Assembly: GCF_030440515.1 (NCBI RefSeq)
Contig: NZ_CP076543.1
Location: 1,116,001-1,180,000 of the forward strand
Direction of reading: 5' to 3'
DNA from: Streptomyces xanthophaeus
GTDB lineage: Bacteria > Actinomycetota > Actinomycetes > Streptomycetales > Streptomycetaceae
DNA: 64,000 bases
How positions within the stretch are numbered: position 1 is the stretch's first letter; every line of letters starts with the position of its first letter. Below, in pieces: positions 1 to 8,333 of this stretch. A model generated the notes under the pieces. The model worked only from the letters and a program-made list of their open reading frames with translations. It searched no databases and was not told the DNA's origin. The position numbers and the translations under genes were made by a program.

Positions 1-158
1 GGCCCCGGCACGAAGCGTGACGCGACGGCCCTGGCGGGGCCGGTGACGGTATCGGCGTTCCGTGGGGCGGCGCCCGCCGATGCCGGGCCGAGTGCCGCCA
101 GGAGGGCGAGGCCCGCCCCGGCGACTGCCATCCCGTCGCGGTAGCTGTGCTCTGCCAT
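1..158 (-). CDS. Secreted protein, N-terminal part only (cut by window edge)
   Basis: An ATG at 158 opens a frame that runs 52 codons to the window edge without a stop. A good ribosome binding site (AGAGGAAC) lies about 9 bases upstream. The N-terminus reads as a Sec signal peptide: a short polar start (MAEHSYRDG), a hydrophobic Ala/Leu/Gly-rich core at about residues 10-25, and a plausible cleavage site near PASAGA. The visible mature part (about 25 residues) is too short to name a family, so the function is unknown. An internal ATG at 131 is a possible alternative start but lacks a matching binding site. It is divergent from the phosphatase gene at 477. Confidence 0.6.
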   Translation of the reverse strand, partial: MAEHSYRDGMAVAGAGLALLAALGPASAGAAPRNADTVTGPARAVASRFVPG

Positions 159-476
159 GTGATCCCGTTCCTCTGCCGATCGGCGGCCTGCCACCGGGTG
201 ACGCAGCGGCGGCATGGGCGGAACGCACGCAACCGACGTTACCGGCTGGTCCGGACCCGTGCACACGGACGGCCGCCGGCCACACGCACCGCGCCCCCGC
301 GGCGGCCCGGAGATCCCTCGGACACCACGAGCCCGGCCTGATCGACAGGACAACCCGTGGGGCCACCGGCGCGGGGAGCCGCTCCGCAGGGCCGACCGGT
401 GACCCTGCGTAAGGACACCTCGCGGTCGGCCGTCGCCCGGTCCGCCCCGCTGCCGACGGCCCGCAGAGGTTGGAGG
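159..476. promoter_or_regulatory. Divergent intergenic region
   Basis: About 318 bases separate the divergent starts at 158 and 477. The stretch must hold promoters for both genes. No convincing -10/-35 pair, long inverted repeat or small gene could be picked out by eye; open frames here look like shadows with unnatural composition. Confidence 0.35.
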
Positions 477-3317
477 ATGGAGTATGAGCAAATTCCGGGA
501 GCACTCCGGCGCCGGCTGCTCGGTTCGGCCATGAGCTCCTCCGCTCGCCGTCGGCCTCCTCGTTCAGGGCACCGCCAAGAGCGCCAGGATCACGCCCCGC
601 CCTCCAAGGGAAGGGCGCGGCGGCCACAGCGTCTTTCGTCCCTGCTGAGCGTGCGCAGTGTGGCCGGCGAGGTGTTCCTCCTCCAGCTGGCCGTCGTGAT
701 CCTTCTCGTCGCCGCCGCGGTCGTGGCGCTCGTCGTGCAGGCCCAGAGCTCCGCCATGCTGGACGCCCGGCACCGTACCCTCGCCGCCGCCGGAACGTTC
801 GCGGAGTCTCCGGGGATCGTCGCCGCCGTGCGCAGCCCCCACCCCAGCACGGTGCTTCAGCCGAGCGCCCTGGCGGCCGCGGAGATCGCCGGGGTCGACG
901 GCATCAACGTGTACACACTCGACGGGGTCACCCTCGCCCACAGTGACCCGCGGCAGATCGGCAAGCGCGTCGTCGGCCCCTTCGCCGAGGCGGCGGCCGG
1001 CAAGTCCTTCACCGAGACGTTCACCGGGTCGCTGGGGAAGTCCGTGGTGTCGGTGGTCCCGGTCAAGGAGGCCGACGGGAAGGTCGTCGCCATCGTCTCC
1101 TCCCCGGTCACGGTCCAGAACGTCCAGAGCATGGTGAACGGGCAGCTGCCGGTCGTCCTCGGCACCGCGGCCGGCGTGCTCGCGCTGTCGGCGGGCGGGA
1201 CGGCTCTGGTGAGCCGCCGGCTGCTGCGCCGGACCCACGGCCTGGGACCGGCCGAGATGACCAGCATGTACGAGCACCACGACGCGGTGCTGCACGCGGT
1301 GCGCGAGGGCGTACTGATCATCGGCGGCGGCGGACGGCTGCTGCTGGCCAATGACGAGGCGCGGCGGCTGCTGGATCTGCCGGCGGACGCGGAGGGGCTC
1401 ACCGTCAGGGACCTGGGTCTGGACGAGGAGATCGCCGGTCCGATCGCGTCGGGCCGTTCCGCGACCGACGAGCTGCACATGGCGGCCGATCGGCTGCTGG
1501 CGGTGAACATCCGGCCCACCGCCCCCTACGGGAAGGCCGGGACCGTCGTCACGCTGCGCGACACCACCGAGCTGCGGGCACTCGCCGGCAGGGCCGAGGT
1601 GGCTCGCGAGCGGCTGAAGCTGCTGTACGACGCGGGGGTGCAGGTCGGTACGACGCTGAACGTGGAGCGCACCGCGGAGGAACTGGCGGAGGTGGCGGTC
1701 CCGCGGTTCGCCGACGTGGTCACGGTCGACCTGCTGGACCCGGTGCTGCGCGGCGAGGAGCCGCCCGAAGTGATCACCGAGATGCGCCGCACCGCCGTCG
1801 TCGGTCTTCGGGACGACCACCCGCTCTCACCCGTCGGCGAGCTGATCCGGTTCGGGCCCACGGGACCCATGGCCGCCGGGCTGGCCGAAGGCCGTGCGGT
1901 ACTGGAGGCGGACCTGCGCGCCACCCACCGCTGGGCGGCCCAGCACCAGGGCAACGCCCTGGAGATCCTGGACCGCGGCATCCACTCCCTGATCGTCGTA
2001 CCCCTGCGCGCCCGGGGCGTGGTGCTGGGGATGGTCGGCTACTGGCGGGGGCAGGACTCCCCGCCGTTCGACGGGGAGGACGTGTCCTTCGTCGAAGAGC
2101 TGACCGCCCGGGCGGCGCTGTCCGTCGACAATGCCCGCCGCTACACGCGCGAGCACGACATGGCCGTGACCCTGCAGCGCAGCCTGCTGCCCCGGGGCGT
2201 GCCGGAGCAGTCCGCCGTCGAGGTCGCGCACCGTTATCTGGCCGCCCAGGCCGGGGTGGGAGGTGACTGGTTCGACGTCATCCCGCTGCCGGGCACCCGG
2301 GTGGCCCTGGTGGTCGGCGACGTCGTCGGCCACGGTCTCCATGCCGCCGCCACCATGGGGCGCCTGCGCACCGCCGTGTACAACTTCTCCACCCTCGACC
2401 TGCCCCCCGACGAGCTCCTGAGCCACCTGGACGAGCTGGTCGCGCACATCGACACCGACGGCCAGGAGTGGCAGGGGATCACCGGAGCCACCTGCCTGTG
2501 CGCCATCTACGATCCCGTCTCGGGGCAGGTGACCGCCGCCTCCGCCGGGCACCCGGGGCCCGCTCTCGTCGGCCCCGACGGGAGCGTGTCCTTCCCGGAG
2601 GTGCCGGTCTCCCCGCCGCTGGGCCTGGGCGCGGGTCTGCCCATGGAGACCATGGCGCTCACCCTGCCCGAGGGCTCCCGGCTGGCGCTCTTCACCGACG
2701 GGCTGATCGAGAGCCGCGACCATGACCCGGACGCCGGCCTGGCAGCGCTGCGCGTCGCCCTGTCCGGGCCCGCCCGCACCCCGGAGGAGACCTGCACCGC
2801 GGTGATCGACGCGATGCTGCCCGCCAGGCCCAGCGACGACGTCGCGCTGCTGGTGGCCCGCACCCGCCTGCTGGATCCGGCGCGGATCGCCGAATGGGAC
2901 GTGGCCCCCGACCCCGCGGCCGTGTCCCCGGTGCGCAACGCCTGCGCCCGCCGTCTGGCGGAGTGGGGCCTGGAGGACATCTCGTTCACCACGGAACTCA
3001 TCCTCAGCGAGCTGATGACCAACGCCGTCCGGTACGGCACCGAGCCCATCCGGGTGAGGCTGCTCTACGACCGCAGCCTGGTCTGCGAGGTCTCCGACGG
3101 GTCCAGCACCTCCCCGCACCTTCGCCGGGCCGCGGACACCGACGAGGGTGGCCGCGGCCTGTTCCTCGTCGCGCAGTTCGCCGAGCGCTGGGGCACCCGC
3201 TACACCGATCGCGGCAAGATCATCTGGAGCGAGCAGGCGCTCCACGCGGGGGACGCACCGGCCTCGCCGGACCTCGGGGACGCGCTCCTGGCCGCGTGGG
3301 ACGACGAGGGGTTCTGA
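477..3317 (+). CDS. Membrane sensor PP2C (SpoIIE-type) phosphatase with PAS, GAF and anti-sigma kinase-like domains
   Basis: A 946-residue signalling protein. An N-terminal membrane segment (about residues 65-90), an extracellular Cache-like region and a second membrane segment (about 222-243) give a CitA/DcuS-like sensor. This is followed by PAS (about 255-370), GAF (about 390-560), a PP2C/SpoIIE phosphatase and a C-terminal HATPase. Phosphatase metal-binding motifs are visible: GGDWFDV, VGDVVGHG, FTDGL and PSDDVALLV. The HATPase shows SELMTNAVRYG and GGRGLFLV. Such proteins dephosphorylate anti-sigma-factor antagonists and can phosphorylate them, so it probably tunes a partner-switching sigma factor in response to an external signal. 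The frame is open back to a GTG at 357; ATG 477 was chosen although GGAGG is unusually close, and ATG 531 is also possible. It precedes a solute-binding lipoprotein gene. Confidence 0.88.
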   Translation: MEYEQIPGALRRRLLGSAMSSSARRRPPRSGHRQERQDHAPPSKGRARRPQRLSSLLSVRSVAGEVFLLQLAVVILLVAAAVVALVVQAQSSAMLDARHRTLAAAGTFAESPGIVAAVRSPHPSTVLQPSALAAAEIAGVDGINVYTLDGVTLAHSDPRQIGKRVVGPFAEAAAGKSFTETFTGSLGKSVVSVVPVKEADGKVVAIVSSPVTVQNVQSMVNGQLPVVLGTAAGVLALSAGGTALVSRRLLRRTHGLGPAEMTSMYEHHDAVLHAVREGVLIIGGGGRLLLANDEARRLLDLPADAEGLTVRDLGLDEEIAGPIASGRSATDELHMAADRLLAVNIRPTAPYGKAGTVVTLRDTTELRALAGRAEVARERLKLLYDAGVQVGTTLNVERTAEELAEVAVPRFADVVTVDLLDPVLRGEEPPEVITEMRRTAVVGLRDDHPLSPVGELIRFGPTGPMAAGLAEGRAVLEADLRATHRWAAQHQGNALEILDRGIHSLIVVPLRARGVVLGMVGYWRGQDSPPFDGEDVSFVEELTARAALSVDNARRYTREHDMAVTLQRSLLPRGVPEQSAVEVAHRYLAAQAGVGGDWFDVIPLPGTRVALVVGDVVGHGLHAAATMGRLRTAVYNFSTLDLPPDELLSHLDELVAHIDTDGQEWQGITGATCLCAIYDPVSGQVTAASAGHPGPALVGPDGSVSFPEVPVSPPLGLGAGLPMETMALTLPEGSRLALFTDGLIESRDHDPDAGLAALRVALSGPARTPEETCTAVIDAMLPARPSDDVALLVARTRLLDPARIAEWDVAPDPAAVSPVRNACARRLAEWGLEDISFTTELILSELMTNAVRYGTEPIRVRLLYDRSLVCEVSDGSSTSPHLRRAADTDEGGRGLFLVAQFAERWGTRYTDRGKIIWSEQALHAGDAPASPDLGDALLAAWDDEGF

Positions 3318-3439
3318 GGACGCGCCGCTACGACAGCCGCAGGGAAGACGGCGGACACCACGGCTCGGGACTGCGCCGCCGGGGCTGCCGACCGTACGCT
3401 GGCCTCGATCGGTACGCGACCGCCCGTTATGGAGCCTTT

Positions 3440-4585
3440 GTGCCCGCACCCCGTCTCCGGACAGCCTTCGTCGCCGCCCTCCTGGCCCTGGCAGCGGCGC
3501 CCCTCGGCGCCTGCGGGAACAAGCCCGTCGCCGCACCGAGGGAACCCGCGGTGGCCACCTCCGCCGCGGACGCCGGCGGGATGGCGGCACTGACCGCGGC
3601 GGCGAAGAAGGAGGGCTCGCTCAACGCGATCGCCCTCCCGCGCGACTGGGCCAATTACGGCGCGCTGATCGACGGCTTCGAGAAGAAGTACGGGATCAAG
3701 GTCAGGGTGGAGAACCCCGAAGGCACCAGTCAGGACGAGATCGACGCCCTGAAGGAGCACCGGCGCGACGGCAGCGCCCCCGACGTGATCGACGTGGGGG
3801 GCTCGTTCGCCCAGTCGGCGGCCCGGCAGGGCCTGCTCGCCCCGTACGAGGTCGCCGCGTTCGACCAGATCCCCGAGGAGCAGAAGGACAAGCACGCCCG
3901 CTGGTACAACAACTACGGCGGCTACATCTCGATCGGCTGTGACGCCAAGCGGGTGAAGACCTGCCCGTCGACCTTCGCGGACCTGCGCAAGCCCGAGTAC
4001 AAGGGCCAGGTCTCGTTGAACGGTGACCCCACCAAGTCCGGCTCCGCCTTCGCCGGCGTGTACGCGGCGGCCCTGGCGAACGGGGGGTCCTTCGACAACA
4101 TCCAGCCGGGAATCGACTTCTTCGCCGAGCTCAGCAAGAACGGCAACTTCATCCCGGTCCAATCCTCCCCGGAAACGATCGCCAAGGGCCAGACCCCGAT
4201 CAGCATCGACTGGGACTTCCTCAACCTCGCGTACGCCGACCAGTTCCGCGAGAAGGGTGCGGACGTCGACTGGCGGACCGCCATCCCCTTCGACGGCAGC
4301 TTCGCCGAGTACTACGCCAACGGGGTGAACAAGGACGCCCCGCACCCCGCGGCGGCCCGTCTGTGGCAGGAGTACCTCTTCAGTCCGGAGGGCCAGAACC
4401 TCCGGCTCGGCGCCTATGCGCGCCCCGTCCTGATGGACGCCATGAAGGAGGACGGCACCCTCGACAAGGCTGCCGCGGAGAATCTGCCGACGGTCGAGGG
4501 CACGCCGGCGTTTCCGACGGAGGAGCAGCGGGAGAAGGCGCGCGAGACCGTCAACCGCAACTGGGCCAAGGCCGTCGGGGGCTGA
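3440..4585 (+). CDS. ABC transporter solute-binding lipoprotein
   Basis: A 381-residue extracellular solute-binding protein, type 1 family (the group binding iron, polyamines and similar small ligands). GTG 3440 is chosen because GGAG lies 5 bases upstream and a lipoprotein signal follows directly: a positively charged start, an Ala/Leu core and the lipobox LGAC with the lipidated Cys near residue 26. The mature part shows family features such as an N-terminal strand after KKEGSLNAIALP, the segment PDVIDVGGSFAQ, and a C-terminal helix with EYLFSPEGQNLRLGAYARP. No permease or ATPase genes follow; the downstream DNA holds decayed genes on the other strand. It may serve a distant transporter, or act as a ligand receptor for the sensor phosphatase just upstream (inference). 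Confidence 0.85.
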   Translation: MPAPRLRTAFVAALLALAAAPLGACGNKPVAAPREPAVATSAADAGGMAALTAAAKKEGSLNAIALPRDWANYGALIDGFEKKYGIKVRVENPEGTSQDEIDALKEHRRDGSAPDVIDVGGSFAQSAARQGLLAPYEVAAFDQIPEEQKDKHARWYNNYGGYISIGCDAKRVKTCPSTFADLRKPEYKGQVSLNGDPTKSGSAFAGVYAAALANGGSFDNIQPGIDFFAELSKNGNFIPVQSSPETIAKGQTPISIDWDFLNLAYADQFREKGADVDWRTAIPFDGSFAEYYANGVNKDAPHPAAARLWQEYLFSPEGQNLRLGAYARPVLMDAMKEDGTLDKAAAENLPTVEGTPAFPTEEQREKARETVNRNWAKAVGG

Positions 4586-4589
4586 GTTC

Positions 4590-5046
4590 CGTCCGGCGCC
4601 GGACCGGTAGCGGTCTGCTGCCGAGAGGAAGGCGTCGTTCTCCTCCGGCAGAGCGACGGTGACGCGGACGCCGTCCGCGGGGAAGGTCCGCACGAGCACT
4701 CCGTGACGGGCGCACCCCCTCGGGGCGGTCGGGTGCGGCGAGGGCCGCGGCCCGGGCGAGCCGGCCGACCGCGAAGGGGACGGCCTTGTGGACGGTGGAC
4801 ACCACGGCCGGCGCCGCGACGCAGTACCCGATGCGCATGCCGGCGAGCCCAGGATCCGGTCGGGGAGGCGGTCGAGGAACGCGGGGGTGACCGCCGCGGG
4901 CATCGTCTCCAGGTCGTGCCGGTGGCCGGTGGCCGGCGTCCAGGGGGACGGTACGGGCGCGTACTCCGGCGACCCGGGCGAAGACCGGGCCGGGTGGTGC
5001 CGGGGACGAGCGCTCCGGCAAGTGCGGTGCGCGGGGCGGGGCTCAT
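4590..5046 (-). pseudogene. Decayed HisC-like (class I/II) aminotransferase
   Basis: Pieces of a histidinol-phosphate-aminotransferase-like protein lie in order on the minus strand but in different frames. They are an ATG start at 5046 (MSPAPRTALAG), PVFARVAGVRARTVPLD near 4988, HDLETMPAAVTPAFLDRL near 4910, AGMRIGYCVAAPAVVSTVH, and GVLVRTFPADGVRVTVALP near 4700 followed by PEENDAFL. The large N-terminal half and the segment carrying the PLP lysine are missing. The start overlaps the stop of the upstream remnant by ATGA, the pattern of a once translationally coupled operon. No functional enzyme can be made. The family call rests on the C-terminal motif; the original substrate is unknown. Confidence 0.7.
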
Positions 5047-5351
5047 GCGGCCGCTCCGTCGTGCGGGGGTACGAGCACTACCTTCAGGGCGGTGCACTCG
5101 GCGCCGGGGACGGCGGCAAGGGCCTTGAACGCCTCCTCGTGGTCGGCGAGGGCGAAGCGGTGGGTGACCACGCGCTCCAGCGGCAGCTGCCGGGCCAGTT
5201 CGACGGCCTTGGGGAAAATCATGCGGGTCGTTCGAAACGTGAACGCGTCGAAAAATGGACGGCGGAACGGCAACTCGCGTCCGGGGCGCGGCGGCGGGGA
5301 GCTGCCGTGCGAGGCGGCGCACGCGGCGGGGAGCTGTGCGGAGGACGTCAT
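5043..5351 (-). pseudogene. Internally deleted zinc alcohol/polyol dehydrogenase remnant
   Basis: An open frame of 102 residues starts at ATG 5351, overlapping the HAD gene stop by ATGA. Its last 70 residues match the C-terminal end of medium-chain zinc dehydrogenases of the sorbitol/threonine dehydrogenase type: FFDAFTFRTTRMIFPKAVEL, then a segment around VVTHRFALADHEEAFKAL and a final strand. The catalytic zinc residues and the whole Rossmann domain are absent, so about 230 residues have been lost between a preserved start and a preserved end. It cannot be an active dehydrogenase. It probably oxidised a polyol or amino-polyol taken up by the adjacent transporter (inference from the operon). 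Confidence 0.7.
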
Positions 5352-5950
5352 GTCAATGCCGCCTCCAGGGTGACCCGCAGCTCTTCGGGCGAGGTGAACA
5401 CGTGCCCCTGGAGGCCGAGCCGGCGGGCGGCGTCCACGTTCTCGGCCCGGTCGTCGACGAAGAGGATCTTCCCGGGCGGCAGTCCGAGCTCGCGCACGCA
5501 CCACGCGTAGGCGGCGGGTTCCGGCTTGGCGCTGCCGATCCGGCAGGAGAGACCGCGGACCGCGAACCGCTCCAGCCACGGCTGGGTGGCCTCGTACCGG
5601 GCGGCCAGGTCCTCGGGGATGTTGGACAGGAGGCCGAGCGTGACCCCCTGGTCGGCGAGGAGGCCGAGCAGGTCCACCATGCGCCGGTCGATCTCGCTCC
5701 AGCCGGCGAGGTCGGCGGCGGTCAGCTCCTCGGTCAGCCGCGGGTCGGGCGGGATGCCGAGGTGCGCGCAGACCGCCTGCCAGTAGCCGGGACCGGTGAC
5801 CTCGCCGCGGTCGTAGGGGGGCCGGTGCGACCAGTACGCCTCCCAGAAGCGGTCGGGGTCGCCGCCGGCCGTGCGTTCCAGGACGGCCATGGACTCGGGC
5901 GACTGGACACGCGCGATGACACCGAACATGTCGAAGAGGACGGCTTTCAT
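5348..5950 (-). CDS. HAD-superfamily hydrolase
   Basis: A 200-residue haloacid-dehalogenase-type hydrolase, probably a small-molecule phosphatase. Motif I is LFDMFGV with the nucleophilic Asp near residue 6, motif II is the Ser in LLSNIP, motif III is the Lys in SAKPEP, and motif IV is the acidic pair in FVDDRAENVDAA. A helical cap lies between motifs I and II. ATG 5950 is preferred over the upstream in-frame GTG 5965 because it sits directly before the family start and has GAGG upstream. The gene follows the MFS transporter by 26 bases and overlaps the next remnant by ATGA, so it was part of a four-gene catabolic operon. The substrate is likely a sugar or polyol phosphate (inference from the DeoR regulator). 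Confidence 0.85.
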   Translation of the reverse strand: MKAVLFDMFGVIARVQSPESMAVLERTAGGDPDRFWEAYWSHRPPYDRGEVTGPGYWQAVCAHLGIPPDPRLTEELTAADLAGWSEIDRRMVDLLGLLADQGVTLGLLSNIPEDLAARYEATQPWLERFAVRGLSCRIGSAKPEPAAYAWCVRELGLPPGKILFVDDRAENVDAARRLGLQGHVFTSPEELRVTLEAALT

Positions 5951-5976
5951 CCTTCGGTTCCTCACGTTCTACGGGT

Positions 5977-7203
5977 TCAGGGTGTGGTGACGGCGTCCGT
6001 ACGCCCGGAGTCGCGCGGGCCGGGCACGCGACCGGGGTCGGGGGCGTTGCGGCGCAGCCACAGGCTCAGCACGCCGCAGACGACGGCGAGCAGGAACAGC
6101 AGCAGCGGCGCCGTCCTGACCTCCATCGTGTCGATGACGGCGCCCAGCAGGGGTGGGAACGCCACGCCGCCGATCATCGAAGCGGCGATCACATAGGCAC
6201 CGGCGGCGCCGACGCCGGGCACGGCGCGGTTCAGCCAGGGCAGGCAGGTCGGGAAGATCGGCGCGATCATCAGGCCGACACCGAAGTACGCGTACGGGGC
6301 GAGCGCCGGGACCGTCGCCAGGAGGAGGAAACCGGCCATGCCGGTGCAGCAGACGAGGAGGATCGACGGCGCGGACCAGCGCAGGCTGATCGGCGCGGCG
6401 ACGAACCGGCCGATGGTCATGGCGGCCCAGTAGGCGGAGGTCGCGGTCGCGGCGGTGGCGGCGCCGTACCCGACGGCTTCGAGGTGGGTGGGCTCCCAGC
6501 CGCCGACGCCGGTCTCGATGGCGACGTGCAGGACGTAGACGCCGATGAACACCGCGATGATCGGAAGCACGCGGGCGCCTCCTGCCGGGGCGCCCTCCGC
6601 GGGGGCGGGGGCGGGCTCCCGGGCGGCCACCCCGCCGAGGGTGACGAGGATCAGCAGGCTGATCACGCCGGTGCCGATGAAGATCTCCGGGTAGCTGTCC
6701 GCCCCGAGCCGGCCGATCAGGGCGGGGCCGGCGATCGCGCCGATGCCGAAGTGCCCGTTCAGCAGGTTGAGCATGGCGGTGCTGCGGTGGCCGAAGCCGA
6801 CGGCGAAGAGCTGGTTGAGTCCGTAGTCGATGCCGCCGAAGCCCAGGCCGATGACGAAGGTGCCGGCGAGGGCGAGGGCCCAGCTCGGGGAGAAGGCGAA
6901 GGCACCCGCGCCGACGGCCATCAGCACGTAGGACCCGCCGAGCAGCACCCGGTTGTTCAGGCGGCCCCGCAGGAGGTGGTAGATCAGCACCCCGAGGAGG
7001 GCGCCGACGAAGTGGGCGCTGAGACTGAGCCCGGCCACGGCCGGGCTGATGCCGAACTCGTCCCGCAGGGCCGGGATCGCCGGACCGTAGAGCGCCTGGA
7101 GGGCGCCGATCACCACGAACGCCAGGCACGAGGCGACGATCGCGACGGTGGTGAGCAGGGGCTTCCCCCCTGGTGGCAGGTCGGCCTCACGGGTGCCGGT
7201 CAT
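5977..7203 (-). CDS. MFS transporter
   Basis: A 408-residue major facilitator superfamily protein with about twelve hydrophobic segments spread over the whole length and a short cytoplasmic N-terminus (MTGTREADLPPGGKP). ATG 7203 is preferred over ATG 7215 because AGGAG lies seven bases before it and overlaps the upstream ATG. It resembles sugar/H+ symporters of the fucose or FucP-like type in being the first gene of an operon that also encodes a HAD hydrolase and dehydrogenase and is divergent from a DeoR regulator. That suggests import of a sugar, polyol or derivative. The substrate cannot be read from the sequence. Expression is probably controlled by the DeoR protein through the palindromes at 7295-7332. 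Confidence 0.85.
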   Translation of the reverse strand: MTGTREADLPPGGKPLLTTVAIVASCLAFVVIGALQALYGPAIPALRDEFGISPAVAGLSLSAHFVGALLGVLIYHLLRGRLNNRVLLGGSYVLMAVGAGAFAFSPSWALALAGTFVIGLGFGGIDYGLNQLFAVGFGHRSTAMLNLLNGHFGIGAIAGPALIGRLGADSYPEIFIGTGVISLLILVTLGGVAAREPAPAPAEGAPAGGARVLPIIAVFIGVYVLHVAIETGVGGWEPTHLEAVGYGAATAATATSAYWAAMTIGRFVAAPISLRWSAPSILLVCCTGMAGFLLLATVPALAPYAYFGVGLMIAPIFPTCLPWLNRAVPGVGAAGAYVIAASMIGGVAFPPLLGAVIDTMEVRTAPLLLFLLAVVCGVLSLWLRRNAPDPGRVPGPRDSGRTDAVTTP

Positions 7204-7294
7204 GGCTCTCCTCATCGGTCACGGCCGAATGAACACAATCGGCGTTCACAACAGCAGGAAGTTTTCACTACTTCACTCACGCTACACATCATGA

Positions 7295-7332
7295 ATGTTC
7301 GTTTCAACAGTTTCGATGTTCGAAACGAACAT
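7295..7332. promoter_or_regulatory. Nested palindromic operator, probable DeoR binding site
   Basis: In the divergent region between the MFS and deoR-type genes, an 11-base arm ATGTTCGTTTC (7295-7305) is repeated exactly in inverted form at 7322-7332. Inside it lies a second perfect palindrome, GTTTCGA (7310-7316) and TCGAAAC (7320-7326). DeoR-family proteins commonly bind repeated TTTCG-like elements, so this is the probable operator for both directions. The region is clearly richer in A and T than the surrounding genes, as expected of a promoter. Confidence 0.75.
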
Positions 7333-7373
7333 CCTGACGGCCCTCCGCCGCCATCTGTGCTAAAAGCAGACAC

Positions 7374-8141
7374 ATGAACGTGATGGAGAGGCACAAGTTC
7401 GTCGTGGGACTGCTCATGCAGCAGAACCGCGCGACGGTGGCCGAGCTGGCCCAGGCCACCGGGGCGTCCGAGATGACCATCCGCCGGGACCTTGAGGTGC
7501 TGGAGTCCCGGGGAGCGCTGCGCCGCGTGCGCGGCGGGGCGGTGAGCAGCCTGCCCGGCGGCGTCGAGCCCCCCTACGCGATCCGGGCCATGTCCGGAGC
7601 GCAGGCCAAGGAGCGGCTCGCGCGCGCCGTGGTCGAACTGCTCACCGACGGCGAGACGGTCGCGCTGGACACGGGCACGACCGCCGCGGCCATCGCCAAG
7701 GCCATGACGGGCCGCCAGCTCACCGTCGCACCCCTCTCACTGCACGCGGCCTTCACGCTGTCCGCGCATCCCGGCATCCAACTGGTGATGCCCGGCGGGC
7801 AGGTGCGCCCCGAGGAGCTGTCCTTCTACGGCCACACGCCCGTGCAGACCTTCAAGGACCTGTGCTTCGACACGTTCATCCTGGGCTGCTGCGGGGTCGA
7901 CCCCGTCCAGGGCGCCACCGCCTACAACCTCGACGACGTACAGGTGAAGCGGGCGGCCGTCGCCGCGGCGCAGCGCGTGATCCTCGTCGCGACCGCCGAC
8001 AAGATCGGCCGTGCGGCCCTGGGCCGCATCTGCTCCATGCAGGAGATCGCCCTCGTCGTGACGGACGCCCCCGCGGACTCCCCGGCGATCGAGGTGCTGC
8101 GCGACCAGGGGGTCGAGGTGGTCCACCCGGCGGACGACTGA
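7374..8141 (+). CDS. DeoR-family transcriptional regulator
   Basis: A 255-residue DeoR-type repressor. The N-terminal winged helix-turn-helix is clear (ATVAELAQATGASEMTIRRD, then LEVLESRGALRRVRGGA). The C-terminal DeoR sensor domain, related to sugar-phosphate isomerases, includes GETVALDTGTTAAAIA and a final LVVTDAPAD segment. Such proteins respond to a phosphorylated sugar intermediate. It is divergent from the MFS/HAD operon and probably regulates it and itself. The start is uncertain: ATG 7374 is used, and GTG 7380 or ATG 7383 (MERHKF) would better match the usual family length. A GC-rich hairpin follows the stop. Confidence 0.88.
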   Translation: MNVMERHKFVVGLLMQQNRATVAELAQATGASEMTIRRDLEVLESRGALRRVRGGAVSSLPGGVEPPYAIRAMSGAQAKERLARAVVELLTDGETVALDTGTTAAAIAKAMTGRQLTVAPLSLHAAFTLSAHPGIQLVMPGGQVRPEELSFYGHTPVQTFKDLCFDTFILGCCGVDPVQGATAYNLDDVQVKRAAVAAAQRVILVATADKIGRAALGRICSMQEIALVVTDAPADSPAIEVLRDQGVEVVHPADD

Positions 8142-8165
8142 GCCCGGCGGCCGGCCTCCGGGGGC

Positions 8166-8186
8166 CCGGCGGGCGGGGCCCGCCGG
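8166..8186 (+). terminator. GC-rich hairpin after the DeoR gene
   Basis: A nine-base stem, CCGGCGGGC at 8166-8174 and GCCCGCCGG at 8178-8186, with a GGG loop, lies 25 bases after the DeoR stop. No U-tract follows, which is usual for actinomycete terminators. Confidence 0.55.
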
Positions 8187-8295
8187 TCGTCCGGGATCCA
8201 TGCGAACGCGCCTTTCCTGCACGGTGCGCATCCCCGATCGGCGCGCCCCGTCCCAGCATCGAGGGGGAGCGGCCGCCCGCCAATGGGGTACGACC

Positions 8296-8324
8296 GTCGT
8301 CTTACCGACTGTCGGAAAGACGAC
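8296..8324. promoter_or_regulatory. 29-base palindrome before the NRPS regulator
   Basis: The 14-base arms GTCGTCTTACCGAC (8296-8309) and GTCGGAAAGACGAC (8311-8324) flank a single central T and mismatch at only one position. A perfect symmetry with a one-base centre suits a dimeric DNA-binding protein better than an RNA hairpin. It lies just before the coding part of the TrmB/LuxR-type regulator, so autoregulation is the simplest guess. Confidence 0.6.
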
Positions 8325-8333
8325 AGCAAGAAC

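Noticed and set aside
62..412. A 116-residue plus-strand open frame at the left end
   Set aside because: Arg/Pro-rich low-complexity composition and no binding site; the minus strand here starts with a good signal peptide.
2894..3439. Upstream extension of the solute-binding protein frame into the phosphatase gene
   Set aside because: The extension is a shadow of the phosphatase frame; the GTG at 3440 has a binding site and is followed at once by a lipoprotein signal.
4788..5510. A 240-residue plus-strand open frame over the decayed region
   Set aside because: No family features, while the minus strand has aligned enzyme fragments and preserved stop/start overlaps.
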